Part shown: positions 27,209-35,963 of the stretch, in pieces
Position numbering within the stretch: the first letter of the stretch is position 1
How the letters are laid out: each line of letters opens with the position of its first letter
Assembly: GCA_963725155.1 (NCBI GenBank)
Contig: CAVRXU010000011.1
Location: forward strand, 106,064 to 170,063
Direction of reading: 5' to 3'
Origin: DATDAH01 sp963725155
Lineage (GTDB): Bacteria > Actinomycetota > Acidimicrobiia > Acidimicrobiales > DATDAH01
Length of the DNA stretch: 64,000 nucleotides
Made by a program: the position numbers and the translations under genes
Notes under the pieces: generated by a model
What the model was told of the DNA's origin: nothing
Databases searched by the model: none
What the model saw: only the letters and a program-made list of their open reading frames with translations

Positions 27209-27952
27209 TCACCAGTCGGCGAGCTTGTCCACGAAGAGCTGTCGAACACCGTCGATGCGACTGGTGAGGTCCGTCGCCGTCCAACCGGCAACGGAGACAG
27301 GCCCCAGGACCGCAACGTCGACGGTGCCGCTGTGCGTGATCGCGCCGACTCGGTTCGCCACCTGATCGGCATTGCGGATCACGATCGGAACGATCGGCGC
27401 GTTCGCCTCCATCGCCATGCGGAAGGGGCCCTTCTTGAACGGGCCGAGCTCCCCGGTCCTCGAACGAGTTCCTTCCGGCGCGACAAGGACGGAGACTCCG
27501 CTGCGCAGGAGCTCGGTCACCGGCGCCAGACCCTCGACCGCCTTCTCCGAGCTCGAGCGGTCGATGAACGCAACGTTCGGCATGAGCCACTGCATCACGG
27601 GGGCGAGCGGGCCGGCGATCTCCTTCTTGGCCACCGAGCCCCAGTCGCGATGCACGAGCTTGATGGCGACGTAGGGATCGAAGTTGTTGCGGTGGTTGTA
27701 GACGAAGACGGCCGGGCGGTGTGACCAGAGGTTCTCCTCACCCTGCACGTCCAGCTTGACGCCCGTGATGGTGAAGAACCGTTCGACGAAGGTCGGTACG
27801 CCGTACCCCACGATCGTCTGGCGGTCCCGGTTCAGCACACCCATCGCGACACCGCCCATCATCGAGGGCAGCAACGTTCCGTATGCCGCAATGGTCCGCA
27901 ACAGCGACGTCACCTCGGGCGGCGAGTCCGACGTGCTGTCGTCCACGCTCAC
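27209..27952 (-). CDS. 1-acyl-glycerol-3-phosphate acyltransferase (PlsC-like)
   Basis: About 247 aa. The acyltransferase blocks are clear: NHRNNFDP (the NHx4D catalytic pair), AFIDRSSSEKAVEG, VAPEGTRSRTGELGPFKKGP (block III) and IVPIVI. It would acylate lysophosphatidate or a related lysolipid at the membrane; a hydrophobic N-terminal stretch (AYGTLLPSMMGGVAMG) could anchor it. The start is uncertain between GTG 27952 and GTG 27946. The frame extends far upstream, but that part is Arg-rich and non-homologous. Confidence 0.85.
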   Translation of the reverse strand: MSVDDSTSDSPPEVTSLLRTIAAYGTLLPSMMGGVAMGVLNRDRQTIVGYGVPTFVERFFTITGVKLDVQGEENLWSHRPAVFVYNHRNNFDPYVAIKLVHRDWGSVAKKEIAGPLAPVMQWLMPNVAFIDRSSSEKAVEGLAPVTELLRSGVSVLVAPEGTRSRTGELGPFKKGPFRMAMEANAPIVPIVIRNADQVANRVGAITHSGTVDVAVLGPVSVAGWTATDLTSRIDGVRQLFVDKLADW

Positions 27953-28329
27953 CCGGTGCCCCGCGGGATCACAGGATGACCTACGGCACCGGACGGTCGC
28001 GCTGGCGTGGTCGTGCGTCGGGCCAGTGGAGCACGCACCGTCGGTGACGGGCAGAGGCACCTGACCACGACACGACCGTACTGGGTCGCGGTGTTCCCGA
28101 CGTCGGCCCTGTGCCGCCCTGAGTCCGCAGCCGAGAACCGATCGAGCCGGCCAGGGGTTTCGCCGCGCCGTGGCGTCCGGTGGCGGTGATCTGTTTCCGG
28201 TCGATCGTCCGATCAGTGTCGGCGAAGCTCCAGCGCGCGAGCGCTCCGACGGGTTCGGTCTGAGGCGGGCGAGTCTGGCCTGACTGGCCGGGCGCGGCGT
28301 CCGTTGGACGTCGTGCCGCAAACGACGAA
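27953..28329. other. Intergenic stretch without recognisable gene
   Basis: About 380 bp between the acyltransferase start and the first tRNA-like element. Frames here are short and without homology that I recognise. The right part includes a GC-rich inverted region near 28205-28300 but no clear promoter. Confidence 0.5.
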
Positions 28330-28360
28330 GCCCAGGCCAGACCTATCGTCTGACCTGGGC
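28330..28360 (-). terminator. Hairpin downstream of tRNA-Met 3' fragment
   Basis: 13-bp stem with one C-A mismatch (arms starting GCCCAGG and GTCTGAC) and a 5-nt loop. Read on the minus strand it follows the tRNA-like 3' end by 5 bp, as a tRNA terminator would. Confidence 0.6.
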
Positions 28361-28365
28361 CTTCT

Positions 28366-28409
28366 TGGTGGCGGGGGCGGATTCGAACCGCCGACCTTCG
28401 GGTTATGAG
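28366..28409 (-). repeat. tRNA-Met 3'-half fragment (att-like element A)
   Basis: On the minus strand the sequence reads from the anticodon CAT through the T arm (GGCGG-TTCGAAT-CCGCC) to CCACCA. The part that should supply the D arm and 5' acceptor strand is unrelated sequence. It is therefore not a functional tRNA but the segment usually kept as an attachment core by tyrosine integrases. It matches 56268-56312 in the same orientation at all but two positions (one missing G, one C/T). Confidence 0.7.
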
Positions 28410-28484
28410 CGGCCTCCGGGCCCTGGCGGTTCTTCTCAGCCGATGCCGGAATGTGCGGCTGACCAGGGCTTTCGCGGGTTCGCA

Positions 28485-28910
28485 TCAGGTCTGCACCGCT
28501 GGCTCCCAGAGCAGCTCGGCGACGTCGAGGAAGAGCTGTTCGGGCCGCACCTCGCCGGTGCCGACGCACACCACGTCGTTCAGCCAGCGATAGCGGGGGT
28601 CGTCACTGACGTGGGTGAGCCAGCACACGATCTGGCGGGCGTTCTCGGGATACGCGCGACCGTATCCACCGCACTCGAAGAGCACCGTGGCGCCGTCGAC
28701 GGTGGAGATCACGCCGTGGAAGTCCGGACAGTAGGTTCCGTCCCCGCGCCGGCGAGGGTGGTTGGCCCCCTGGAGCGGACCGCTGATCCGTCCGTCGCAT
28801 CGACCTTCGGCAAGGAACAGATGCTGGCTCTCGGCCCCTCCCGCGCCGACGGCGGCGCTCCATCCGTGTGGGTAGTCGAATGCCATGCGGTACAGCGGCT
28901 CGAGGCGCAT
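28485..28910 (-). CDS. Small protein resembling DUF3237
   Basis: 141 aa, ATG start. Pattern: LEPLYRMAFDY, EGRCDGRISGPLQGANHP, then DGTYCPDFHGVISTVDGATVLFECGGYGRAYP (read as two blocks), consistent with the lipocalin-like DUF3237 barrel, with the usual strand in which the protein sees its own T/VDGA turn. Function unknown in the family. It stands alone next to the tRNA-like element. Confidence 0.65.
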   Translation of the reverse strand: MRLEPLYRMAFDYPHGWSAAVGAGGAESQHLFLAEGRCDGRISGPLQGANHPRRRGDGTYCPDFHGVISTVDGATVLFECGGYGRAYPENARQIVCWLTHVSDDPRYRWLNDVVCVGTGEVRPEQLFLDVAELLWEPAVQT

Positions 28911-29080
28911 GGCCAGAGTTCAACACACGAAGTACGCGGCCCTCGCCCTCGCCTCTGCATCTACGTCAAGGTGGTGAGCAAACGTCTCTGGCACGAAGAC
29001 TGGACCGCGCCGCCCTCGTCAGAGGCGACGCCCGGCCGATGCCCGGTCACGTCGTCTCGCCTAGGTCCAGGAGACGACGT

Positions 29081-29560
29081 TCAGCGTCTGGCCGCAACCG
29101 TTTCCGCGTCGGGAGCGGCCACGACTGCAGCTGCATTGAAGCCTTTGACGATCAGCCATATCGCGAGCGCGATTTCCTGCACGCCCAGCGGCGCTTCCAG
29201 CACGACCTGGGTCGTCGAAAGTGGCTCGAGGCCATACAGCACCATCGCCCCCGCCGCCATGTACAACGGGGCGCCGACAAGACCCCAGACCGACAGCCAT
29301 CGAGGCACGAGTCTTGCCCCATACAGCGCGTAGTTGAGGATCAAGGCACTCAGGCCGAACGCGGTCAGATCCAGCACCGCATTGCCTCCCCAGTCGCGTG
29401 CAGCGAGCAACGAGTCGCCCAAGGTTTGAAAGTGGGAAGCATCAGGAGCGCCCGCGTCGACAAAGCCCCGGCTCACGGTGAGGAGTGTCAGCAGAAGAAC
29501 CGCGTCGATGACGAGGATCACACCCTCGATGGTCCTGGCTACGACGTACCCCAAGGCCAA
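29081..29560 (-). pseudogene. 5'-truncated DUF4386 membrane protein
   Basis: Residues align with the C-terminal two-thirds of DUF4386 proteins: LGYVVARTIEGVI at the very start corresponds to about residue 84 of the intact paralogue at 43500-44216 (LGYVCARIMESVF). Three or four hydrophobic helices remain; the first helices are absent, and the sequence upstream (29561-29699) has none. The frame itself is open. Likely a truncated relic; the local GC is lower than that of the neighbours. Confidence 0.65.
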
Positions 29561-29699
29561 GGTCTCGATCTTCGACGCTTGGTGACCGATGCGCGACCAC
29601 GAACGGAATCTCGGGCTGGTTCACGCCCGGGCTGACGACGAGCACGGGCAGCCGGCATCCGGAGGCGAGGCCCGCTTCCTGTCTGGCTAGCGTGCCCAA

Positions 29700-30650
29700 G
29701 TGGACTTTGAGACGGTTCGGGTGGCGGCGGTGCAGGCGACGCCGGTGGTGCTCGACGCCGACGCCACCATCGACCTGGCGATCGACCGGATGGGCGACGC
29801 CGCCGAGCAGGGCGCCACCCTGGTGGTCTTCCCCGAGTGCTTCGTGTCGCTCTACCCGAGCGGGGCCTGGGCGGCGGAGGCGGCGACGTGGTCGGCCGCC
29901 TGTGACGAGCTGTGGGAGCGGATCTGGGCGTCGAGCGTCGACGTCGGCGGGCCTCAGGTCGGGCGCCTCGCCGCCGCCTGCGCGGACCGCGGTGTGCACG
30001 TCGCCATCGGCGTGAACGAGCGGGAGGACGACCGGCCGGGATCGCTCTACAACACGCTCCTCGTGATCGGCCCGCAGGGCGTGGTCCACCGCCACCGCAA
30101 GCTCATGCCGACGATGCACGAGCGAGTGTTCCACGGTGTCGGCGCCGGCGACGACCTCTCGGTCGTCGACCTTCCCGGCATCGGCCGGGTGGGCGGCCTG
30201 ATCTGCTGGGAGAACCGGATGCCCCTGGCCCGGTGGGCGGTGTACCAGGGCGGACCGCAGCTCTGGTTGGCGCCCACGGCCGACGACAGCGACGGGTGGT
30301 TGGCGTCGATGCGCCACATCGCCATCGAGGCGGGCGCCTTCGTCATGAGCGTCCCGCAGTACATCCCGACGGCCGCCTTCCCCGACGACTTCCCGCTGCC
30401 GTTGCCGGACGACGTTGCCGTGCTCGGCCGCGGAGGCGCCTGCGTGGTGTCGCCGTCCGGTGACGTGATCGCCGGCCCGCTCTACGACGAGGAGGGCATC
30501 GTGATCGCCGACTGCGACCTCAGGGCGACGCTGCACGCCAAGCGCTACTTCGACGTCGTCGGCCACTACAGCCGGTCCGACGTGCTGGCGCCCGGGTCGA
30601 CGACGGGCGACGACGGGCAGACGCCCGCCGAGCCAACCGACCAGCGGTAG
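29700..30650 (+). CDS. Nitrilase / carbon-nitrogen hydrolase
   Basis: 316 aa, GTG start. The nitrilase triad is visible: Glu46 in VVFPECF, Lys134 in HRKLMPT and Cys169 in ICWENRMP. The CWENRMP context is that of true nitrilases (branch 1), which convert nitriles to acids plus ammonia. The C-terminal tail after about 295 is low-complexity. It is followed by a sulfotransferase in the same direction after 103 bp. Confidence 0.88.
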   Translation: MDFETVRVAAVQATPVVLDADATIDLAIDRMGDAAEQGATLVVFPECFVSLYPSGAWAAEAATWSAACDELWERIWASSVDVGGPQVGRLAAACADRGVHVAIGVNEREDDRPGSLYNTLLVIGPQGVVHRHRKLMPTMHERVFHGVGAGDDLSVVDLPGIGRVGGLICWENRMPLARWAVYQGGPQLWLAPTADDSDGWLASMRHIAIEAGAFVMSVPQYIPTAAFPDDFPLPLPDDVAVLGRGGACVVSPSGDVIAGPLYDEEGIVIADCDLRATLHAKRYFDVVGHYSRSDVLAPGSTTGDDGQTPAEPTDQR

Positions 30651-30753
30651 GCAGTCCCGCCACGCGACTCGCACCGTGGCCGTAGCCAGAGCGGGCAGGG
30701 AGCCTTAGACGGAGCGGGTCGCCTCCCACTCGTAAGGTGGAACGGGGGCGACG

Positions 30754-31935
30754 ATGGGCACGACCGGGGAAGTCGACCGCATCCTCGCCGAGGCGATCGA
30801 GCGCGCGGGACTCGACGACTTCGGCGAGACCTGGTTCCTCGGCCCGCTGTCCGCGTACGCCGCCGATCTCGAGCAGTCCAACCTCACGGAGTTCGGGCGC
30901 CGGTTCCTGCGATCGCGCTCGGTGGGCGACCTCGTGCGACGCTTGCGTGTCCTCGAGACGCTGCGCCAACACCCCGAGATCGCCTCGGTGCCGATCCCAC
31001 CCATCGTGTACATCACCGGCCTCGAACGAAGCGGGACGACGTTGCTCCACAACCTGCTGGCCCTCCATCGCGACGCCCGAGTCCTGAGCCGGTGGGAGCT
31101 CCTGGAGCCGGTGCCGCCGCCGGAGACGGCGACCTACGAGATCGATCCCCGCATCGCGAGCGTGCAAGAGCAGACCGATCTGCTCCGCGGAACGATGCTC
31201 GAGCACATGCACTGGGTGAACGCAACCGACCCCGAGGAGTGCGTGTGCGGCTTCATCGACTCGATGGCCATGCTCGCTTGGGCCGCCGGCCCGTGCCTGC
31301 CCACCTGGTGGCGGTTCCTCACCGAGGAGGACCTGCGTCCTGCGTTCGAGAACTACCGGCGCGTGGTGCAGCTGCTGCTGTGGAAGCACCCGGTCGAGTC
31401 CGGCGGTTTCCTCGTGCTGAAGGCACCTCAGAACGCCCGTCAGGTGGCGCAGTTCGCGGAGGTGTTCCCCGAAGCACGGTTCGTCATCACCGACCGCGAC
31501 CCGTACCGGAGCACCGTGTCGTTGGCCGTGCTGGGTCACGCCATCGCCGGTTGGTTCTGCGAGACCAACCCGCTGACGGACGACGGCCACCGGTCGAAGA
31601 TCACCAGCCGCCGGGTGTCCAGCACGCTCACAGGCATCGCCGACTTCACGACGGATGCACCGTCACGGGCGATGCACGTCTCGTACCCCGAGCTCGTGCG
31701 CGCTCCCGTCGAGGTCGTCCGAGACGCGCTCGCAGCGAACGCCGACGACGACGCGCTCCCCGCCAAGGTGATGGCATACCTCCAACGACAGCAGGCAGGC
31801 GAACGGGCCACACCCCCGGCAACCCTCGACTCGATGGGTTATGACCGGGAGGACGTGTGGGGTGACCCGGCCATCAGGGCGTACTGCGAACGCTTCGCCA
31901 TCGACCCCGAGCGGACCCGATTGACCGGCTCCTGA
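30754..31935 (+). CDS. PAPS-dependent sulfotransferase
   Basis: 393 aa. The 5'-phosphosulfate-binding loop is YITGLERSGTTLLHN (about 85-99) and the 3'-phosphate site is FVITDRDPYRSTVSLA. An N-terminal helical domain of about 80 residues (LRVLETLRQHPEI) precedes them, as in many actinobacterial sulfotransferases acting on lipids or glycolipids. The protein should transfer sulfate from PAPS to a hydroxyl; acceptor unknown. No PAPS-synthesis genes are nearby. Confidence 0.88.
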   Translation: MGTTGEVDRILAEAIERAGLDDFGETWFLGPLSAYAADLEQSNLTEFGRRFLRSRSVGDLVRRLRVLETLRQHPEIASVPIPPIVYITGLERSGTTLLHNLLALHRDARVLSRWELLEPVPPPETATYEIDPRIASVQEQTDLLRGTMLEHMHWVNATDPEECVCGFIDSMAMLAWAAGPCLPTWWRFLTEEDLRPAFENYRRVVQLLLWKHPVESGGFLVLKAPQNARQVAQFAEVFPEARFVITDRDPYRSTVSLAVLGHAIAGWFCETNPLTDDGHRSKITSRRVSSTLTGIADFTTDAPSRAMHVSYPELVRAPVEVVRDALAANADDDALPAKVMAYLQRQQAGERATPPATLDSMGYDREDVWGDPAIRAYCERFAIDPERTRLTGS

Positions 31936-32031
31936 CGCGACGGGCCGCTCCGGCCGGCGGTCGATACGGCGTGACCCGCGAATGTCCAGCCCGATCTCTG
32001 TGACAATGGCCCCCTGACACGCACGCGGGCC

Positions 32032-34107
32032 GTGACGATCCTGTTCTGCGACCTCGTTGCGTCCACCGAGCGACGAGCCCGCTTGGGCGACGATCGCTTC
32101 GACGACTTCACGGCCGACTTCCTGCAGGCGCTCCGCGCCACCGTCGCCGACGCGAACGGCCGCGAGGTGAAATCCGCAGGCGACGGTCTGATGGTCGTCT
32201 TCCCCGACAGCGTGGCGGACGCCCTCGTGTGCGCCACCGCCATGCATCGCGTCATGGCAGCGCTCGATCCGGAGGATCCGGTGCGGCTCCGGATCGGCAT
32301 CAGCACGGGCGAGCTGGCGGAGACCGACGGTGACTTCCAAGGTATGCCGATCGTCGAGGCCGCTCGCCTCGAAGCCGCGGCAGAACCCGGGCAGACCCTC
32401 ACGACCGCGGTGGTTCGCGCCCTCGTCGGGACGCGTGGCGGGTTGCAGTTCCGCGATGTCGGCGCGCTCACCCTCAAGGGGCTGCCTGCGCCTCTCCCCG
32501 CGTGCGAGGTCGTCGACGTCGATGCGCCGCCGCCCGCGCCGCCGGTCGCTGCGGTTTCCGGTCGCCGCCGAGCGTCCAGGCGCCATCGGCGGACGGGGGT
32601 GATGGTCGCGACCGTCCTGGCCGTGCTCGCCGGCCTGCTCGTCGTTCGCCTCGCCGGGAACGACGGAGGTGCGGAAGCCGCCCACGATGCTGCCGGTGTC
32701 ACGCCTCCGTCCGGGTACACGCCGCGCGTGGAATCGAGGCCGTGTCCCGACGACGTCGCGGCCATCGACGCCGAGGTGACGTGCAGCGACCTCGTGGTGC
32801 CGCAGGACCGGTCAGATCCCGATGGCCGCCAGGTGCGGTTGCTCGTCACTCGCGCCCCGGCGCGCACACCCGTCACCGGCACCGACCCCACCATCGACGT
32901 GTGCGGCTGTGAGGACCCGGCCAACTCCGTCGCCCGTGATCACGCTGAGCTCATCCACGTCGCGATCCGCGGCTTCCCGGGCAGCGACCCGGAGCTCGGC
33001 TGTCCGGAGGCGGCCGCGGCCCGGGGGCGCGGACTGACGGAGCCGTCGTTCGACCGAGCGGCCGAGGAGGCGGTCGCGGACGCGCTGGCCCAGTGTCACG
33101 ACCAGCTCGAGTCGGAGGGTGTCGATCCGTCCCAGTACAGCTTTTCGCAGGCCGCGCTCGACGTCACGGATCTGATGGTCGCGCTCAGGGTGGATCGCGC
33201 CGACTTCCTCGCGCATGGCGACACCGCCTTCATCGTCTTCGACGTCGCCCGTCGGGCACCGGCGGCCGTCCGCAGCATCACCCTCGAGAACCCGCCGCCG
33301 CCAGGGGAGTCGCCGTTCGCCGAGCCCACCATCGACCTCGAAGGCGCGTTCCAGCGGTACACGGATCTCTGCAACGCAGATCCGGCCTGCGCTGAGGCGT
33401 ACCCGGATCTGCACGCCACGTGGAAGGCGTCGTTCGACGAGTTACAGGCCACCCCCGTGCTGGTGGACGGTCGCAACCCCGACGATGAGACGGCTGCGCC
33501 CATCCCGATGCTCATCGACGGTGATCGCGCCGCGGATGCGCTGCGCTATGCCCTCGGCGACTCGAGCACCTACGCGTTCATCCCGGCCGTGCTCGCCGAG
33601 ACGACGCCTGACGCCCTCATCGCCGACACGCTGCTCCAGCACGACCCGTTGCTCTGGCAGGACGACGCACCCTGGGGAGCCGTCGCGTCGGACCTCTGCT
33701 CGTACCACATCCACACCTCGGACCCGAATGCCATGGCGCTCGCCGCCCGAACGCTGCCGGAGTTCGTAGGCGAGTCGGCCACCCACTGGACAGCGTGGTG
33801 CGCCAGCTGGGACGTGCCCGATGTGTCGTCCGCCGTCTCCGTCGACTTCTCCACGCCGATCCCGGTGTTCATCTTCCGCGGCGACCTGTCCCCCAACGGC
33901 TCGGCGGACTGGGTGCAGGAGCTGTTGCGTGGACTGCAGAACGGGCAGACGGCGATCTTCCCCACCTTGGGAGAGGACCTCCTGTCCAGTGGCCCCGCCT
34001 GCCTCAGCGACCTGCGCCGGCAGTTCCTTGCCCATCCCGACGCCCCGTTGCCCACCGCCGCCTGCGTCGCCCAGTCGCCGCCGATCCCGTTCACGGCACC
34101 AGGCTGA
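32032..34107 (+). CDS. Class III adenylate cyclase fused to degenerate TAP-like alpha/beta hydrolase
   Basis: 691 aa. Residues 1-160 are a class III cyclase catalytic domain, with metal Asp7 (FCDLVAST) and Asp51 (SAGDGLMVVFP); the usual NxxAAR reads IVEAARL, so the catalytic Asn is absent while Arg112 remains. One transmembrane helix follows at about 188-208. Residues 240-691 form an extracytoplasmic TAP-like alpha/beta hydrolase in which all triad positions are changed: the nucleophile elbow GGSYG is AHGDT, the Asp loop is GDLSPNG and the His position is LGEDLL. It is probably a ligand sensor controlling the cyclase. GTG start. Confidence 0.82.
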   Translation: MTILFCDLVASTERRARLGDDRFDDFTADFLQALRATVADANGREVKSAGDGLMVVFPDSVADALVCATAMHRVMAALDPEDPVRLRIGISTGELAETDGDFQGMPIVEAARLEAAAEPGQTLTTAVVRALVGTRGGLQFRDVGALTLKGLPAPLPACEVVDVDAPPPAPPVAAVSGRRRASRRHRRTGVMVATVLAVLAGLLVVRLAGNDGGAEAAHDAAGVTPPSGYTPRVESRPCPDDVAAIDAEVTCSDLVVPQDRSDPDGRQVRLLVTRAPARTPVTGTDPTIDVCGCEDPANSVARDHAELIHVAIRGFPGSDPELGCPEAAAARGRGLTEPSFDRAAEEAVADALAQCHDQLESEGVDPSQYSFSQAALDVTDLMVALRVDRADFLAHGDTAFIVFDVARRAPAAVRSITLENPPPPGESPFAEPTIDLEGAFQRYTDLCNADPACAEAYPDLHATWKASFDELQATPVLVDGRNPDDETAAPIPMLIDGDRAADALRYALGDSSTYAFIPAVLAETTPDALIADTLLQHDPLLWQDDAPWGAVASDLCSYHIHTSDPNAMALAARTLPEFVGESATHWTAWCASWDVPDVSSAVSVDFSTPIPVFIFRGDLSPNGSADWVQELLRGLQNGQTAIFPTLGEDLLSSGPACLSDLRRQFLAHPDAPLPTAACVAQSPPIPFTAPG

Positions 34108-34128
34108 CGACCTCCGGCGCGACGAGGG

Positions 34129-34591
34129 CTAGTAGTCGCCCTTGATCACGAAGTACGAGCCGCGGATCGTCCCGGCCAGCTTCGACTTCTGTCGGGCGAA
34201 CTTGAAGGAGTCGAGCTCGGTGGGGATCTCCATCCCGTCGGAGAGCTTGAACCCGACCGCTCGCTTCTTCGGCTCGTCGAGCAACACGTTGATCGAGAGC
34301 CCGCTCTCGTAGAACACGTAGGCCCACCGGATGCCCTCGACCTCGAAGCTCGTCGCCTCGAGTGGAGGCGAACGCGATGACGATGCCGCGCTCCTCCTCG
34401 AGGATGCGGTGCACCCAGTCGATGGTCTTCTTGGCCTTGGCGGCCGGTTCGACCGTGAAGACGTGGTCGTACTTGTTCTTGAAGTAGCGAGCCTCGTTGG
34501 CTCGCAGCCCGGCCAGTGCGTCCGCCACCGGCGACGACTCCAGGCCGACGGTGGAGACGTTCACGAAGTCAACGGCATAGCTCATGGTCAT
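34129..34591 (-). CDS. Unrecognised small protein (frameshift near 34366)
   Basis: Two frames join into about 152 aa: MTMSYAVDFVNVSTVGLESS through GIVIAFAS, then, one base out of frame, LEATSFEVEGIRWAYVFYES to IRGSYFVIKGDY. I recognise no family. The composition (alternating strands, a Lys-rich C-terminus KFARQKSKLAG) suggests a cytosolic alpha/beta protein. It is divergent from the TetR gene across a repeat-rich AT-rich operator region, so repression by that TetR is likely. The single indel is probably a sequence error. Confidence 0.65.
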
Positions 34592-34617
34592 TCCTTGGGT
34601 CTGGGGTTGATCTTTCT

Positions 34618-34678
34618 GAGAGTATCACTCTCAATTTAGAAGTGCAAGTGTTACTCTCAATTTGGGAGTGATAGTCTC
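34618..34678. promoter_or_regulatory. Triplicated operator-like repeats in divergent tetR promoter
   Basis: Three related half-sites occur in an AT-rich island. GAGAGTATCACTCTC (34618-34632) is itself a dyad (GAGAGT-ATC-ACTCTC). A direct copy GTGTTACTCTCAATTT (34648-34663) matches GTATCACTCTCAATTT (34622-34637) at 14 of 16 bases, spaced 26 bp. An inverted copy at 34664-34678 matches the first at 13 of 15. The array ends 5 bp before the TetR start, so autoregulation of both divergent genes is expected. Confidence 0.7.
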
Positions 34679-34683
34679 ACGAC

Positions 34684-35337
34684 GTGGTGACCCAGGACCG
34701 GGCCCAGAAGTCCATCGACGGAAGGCGCGGCCAGGCTAGGACCCGCCTGGCTCGAGCCGCCGTCGTCGACGCCGCCCGGACCCTCTTCCTCGAACGCGGC
34801 TACGGAGCAACGACGATCGAGGCCATCAGTGCCCTCTCGGACGTCCCGCCGGCCACGGTGTACCGATTGTTCTCGTCCAAGCACGGGATCCTGAAGGCCC
34901 TGCTCGACGTCTCGATCGTCGGTGACGACGAGACCGTCCCGATGCCCGACCGCCCACAGGTGCGATCGCTGCTCGGCGACCCCGACCCGAAGCAGCAGCT
35001 GGCGGGATTCGCCGAAGTCGCGGCCGAGGTGAACGGGAGAACTGCGCCGATCTACCGCATCCTCGTCAGCGCGGCCGCGTCGGACACCGATGCGGCGGCG
35101 CTGCTCGATGAACTGACCCGCCAGAGGCAGGAAGGTCAGGGCCACATCGCGCGCTCCCTGGCTCGCGCTGGCGCGTTGCTGCCCAAGCTGCGTGAGCGCG
35201 ACGCCGCCGACCTCATCCACGCGCTCATGTCCCCGGAGGTCTACCGGCTGCTTGTCATCGACCGAGGTTGGTCGGCCGAGCGGTACGAGCGGTGGCTGAC
35301 GGCAATTCTCAGCGATCAACTCCTCCCACCGACCTAG
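34684..35337 (+). CDS. TetR-family regulator
   Basis: 217 aa, GTG start at 34684 or 34687. The N-terminal DNA-binding domain is clear: RAAVVDAARTLFLERGYGAT followed by TIEAISALSDVPPATVYRLF, with recognition helix PPATVYRLFSSK. The C-terminal domain includes LLDELTRQRQEGQGHIARSL. The three-copy operator array immediately upstream suggests it represses itself and the divergent small gene. Ligand unknown. Confidence 0.85.
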   Translation: MVTQDRAQKSIDGRRGQARTRLARAAVVDAARTLFLERGYGATTIEAISALSDVPPATVYRLFSSKHGILKALLDVSIVGDDETVPMPDRPQVRSLLGDPDPKQQLAGFAEVAAEVNGRTAPIYRILVSAAASDTDAAALLDELTRQRQEGQGHIARSLARAGALLPKLRERDAADLIHALMSPEVYRLLVIDRGWSAERYERWLTAILSDQLLPPT

Positions 35338-35385
35338 CCCTTCAGATCGGCGCTGACCGCCGCGTTCGCGGATGACCCACCATCT

Positions 35386-35411
35386 GAGATAACACAAATG
35401 TGTGTTATCTC
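35386..35411. promoter_or_regulatory. Perfect operator dyad for GbsR/MarR-like gene
   Basis: GAGATAACACA-AATG-TGTGTTATCTC: two perfect 11-bp arms with a 4-nt spacer, 25 bp upstream of the start at 35436. A second, shorter palindrome (CTAT-TATCACG-ATAG) lies between it and the start. It probably binds the adjacent regulator and controls the whole exporter operon. Confidence 0.8.
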
Positions 35412-35435
35412 TATTATCACGATAGTCTCCGTCGC

Positions 35436-35963
35436 ATGCCGACCGATGCGGAAGTCACCTTCGCCGACCACATGGGCCGCTTCCACGCCCGCCAGTACGG
35501 CTTCCCGCCGATGGTTGGCCGCGTGATCGGCTATCTCGCCGTCTGTGACCCGCCTGCGCAGAGCATCGGCGAGTTGGCGGACGCGTTGCTGGCCAGTCGC
35601 AGCGCGATCGCGGGCGCGGTGAAGGTGCTCGAGGCCACGCATGCGGTCCAGCGGTCGCGCGCGGCCGGCGAGCGCTTGGACCGAGTGCGCATCGATCTGA
35701 GCACGCCGCAGTCGATGGGCATGGACATCTCCGAGTACAAGCAGTTGTTCGACTTGAGTCGTGAAGGTCTCGAGGTCTTGGCCGATGCGCCGCCCGAGCG
35801 CCGGGCGGTGCTGCTGGAGATGTCGGCGTTCGCCGAGTTCCTGATCGAGCAGATGCCGAAGCTCCAAGAGCAGTGGGAGAGCCGGCGAGCGGAACTGGTC
35901 GCATCCGGTGTACTCCGCGAGCAGAGCGGAGACCGCCCACGAACGATGCACGCGATCCGATGA
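35436..35963 (+). CDS. GbsR/MarR-family transcriptional regulator
   Basis: 175 aa from ATG 35436 (MPTDAEVTFADHMG). Winged-helix region: GRVIGYLAVCDPPAQSIGELADALLASRSAIAGAVKVLE in consecutive helices at about 27-65. The C-terminal dimerisation helix includes LIEQMPKLQEQWESRR. The ATGA overlap with the ABC ATPase start shows co-translation, and the family typically represses linked drug-export genes. Confidence 0.8.
   Translation: MPTDAEVTFADHMGRFHARQYGFPPMVGRVIGYLAVCDPPAQSIGELADALLASRSAIAGAVKVLEATHAVQRSRAAGERLDRVRIDLSTPQSMGMDISEYKQLFDLSREGLEVLADAPPERRAVLLEMSAFAEFLIEQMPKLQEQWESRRAELVASGVLREQSGDRPRTMHAIR

Noticed and set aside
28366..28409. Functional tRNA-Met gene
   Set aside because: Only the 3' half is present; no D arm or complementary acceptor strand follows, so it is treated as a fragment.
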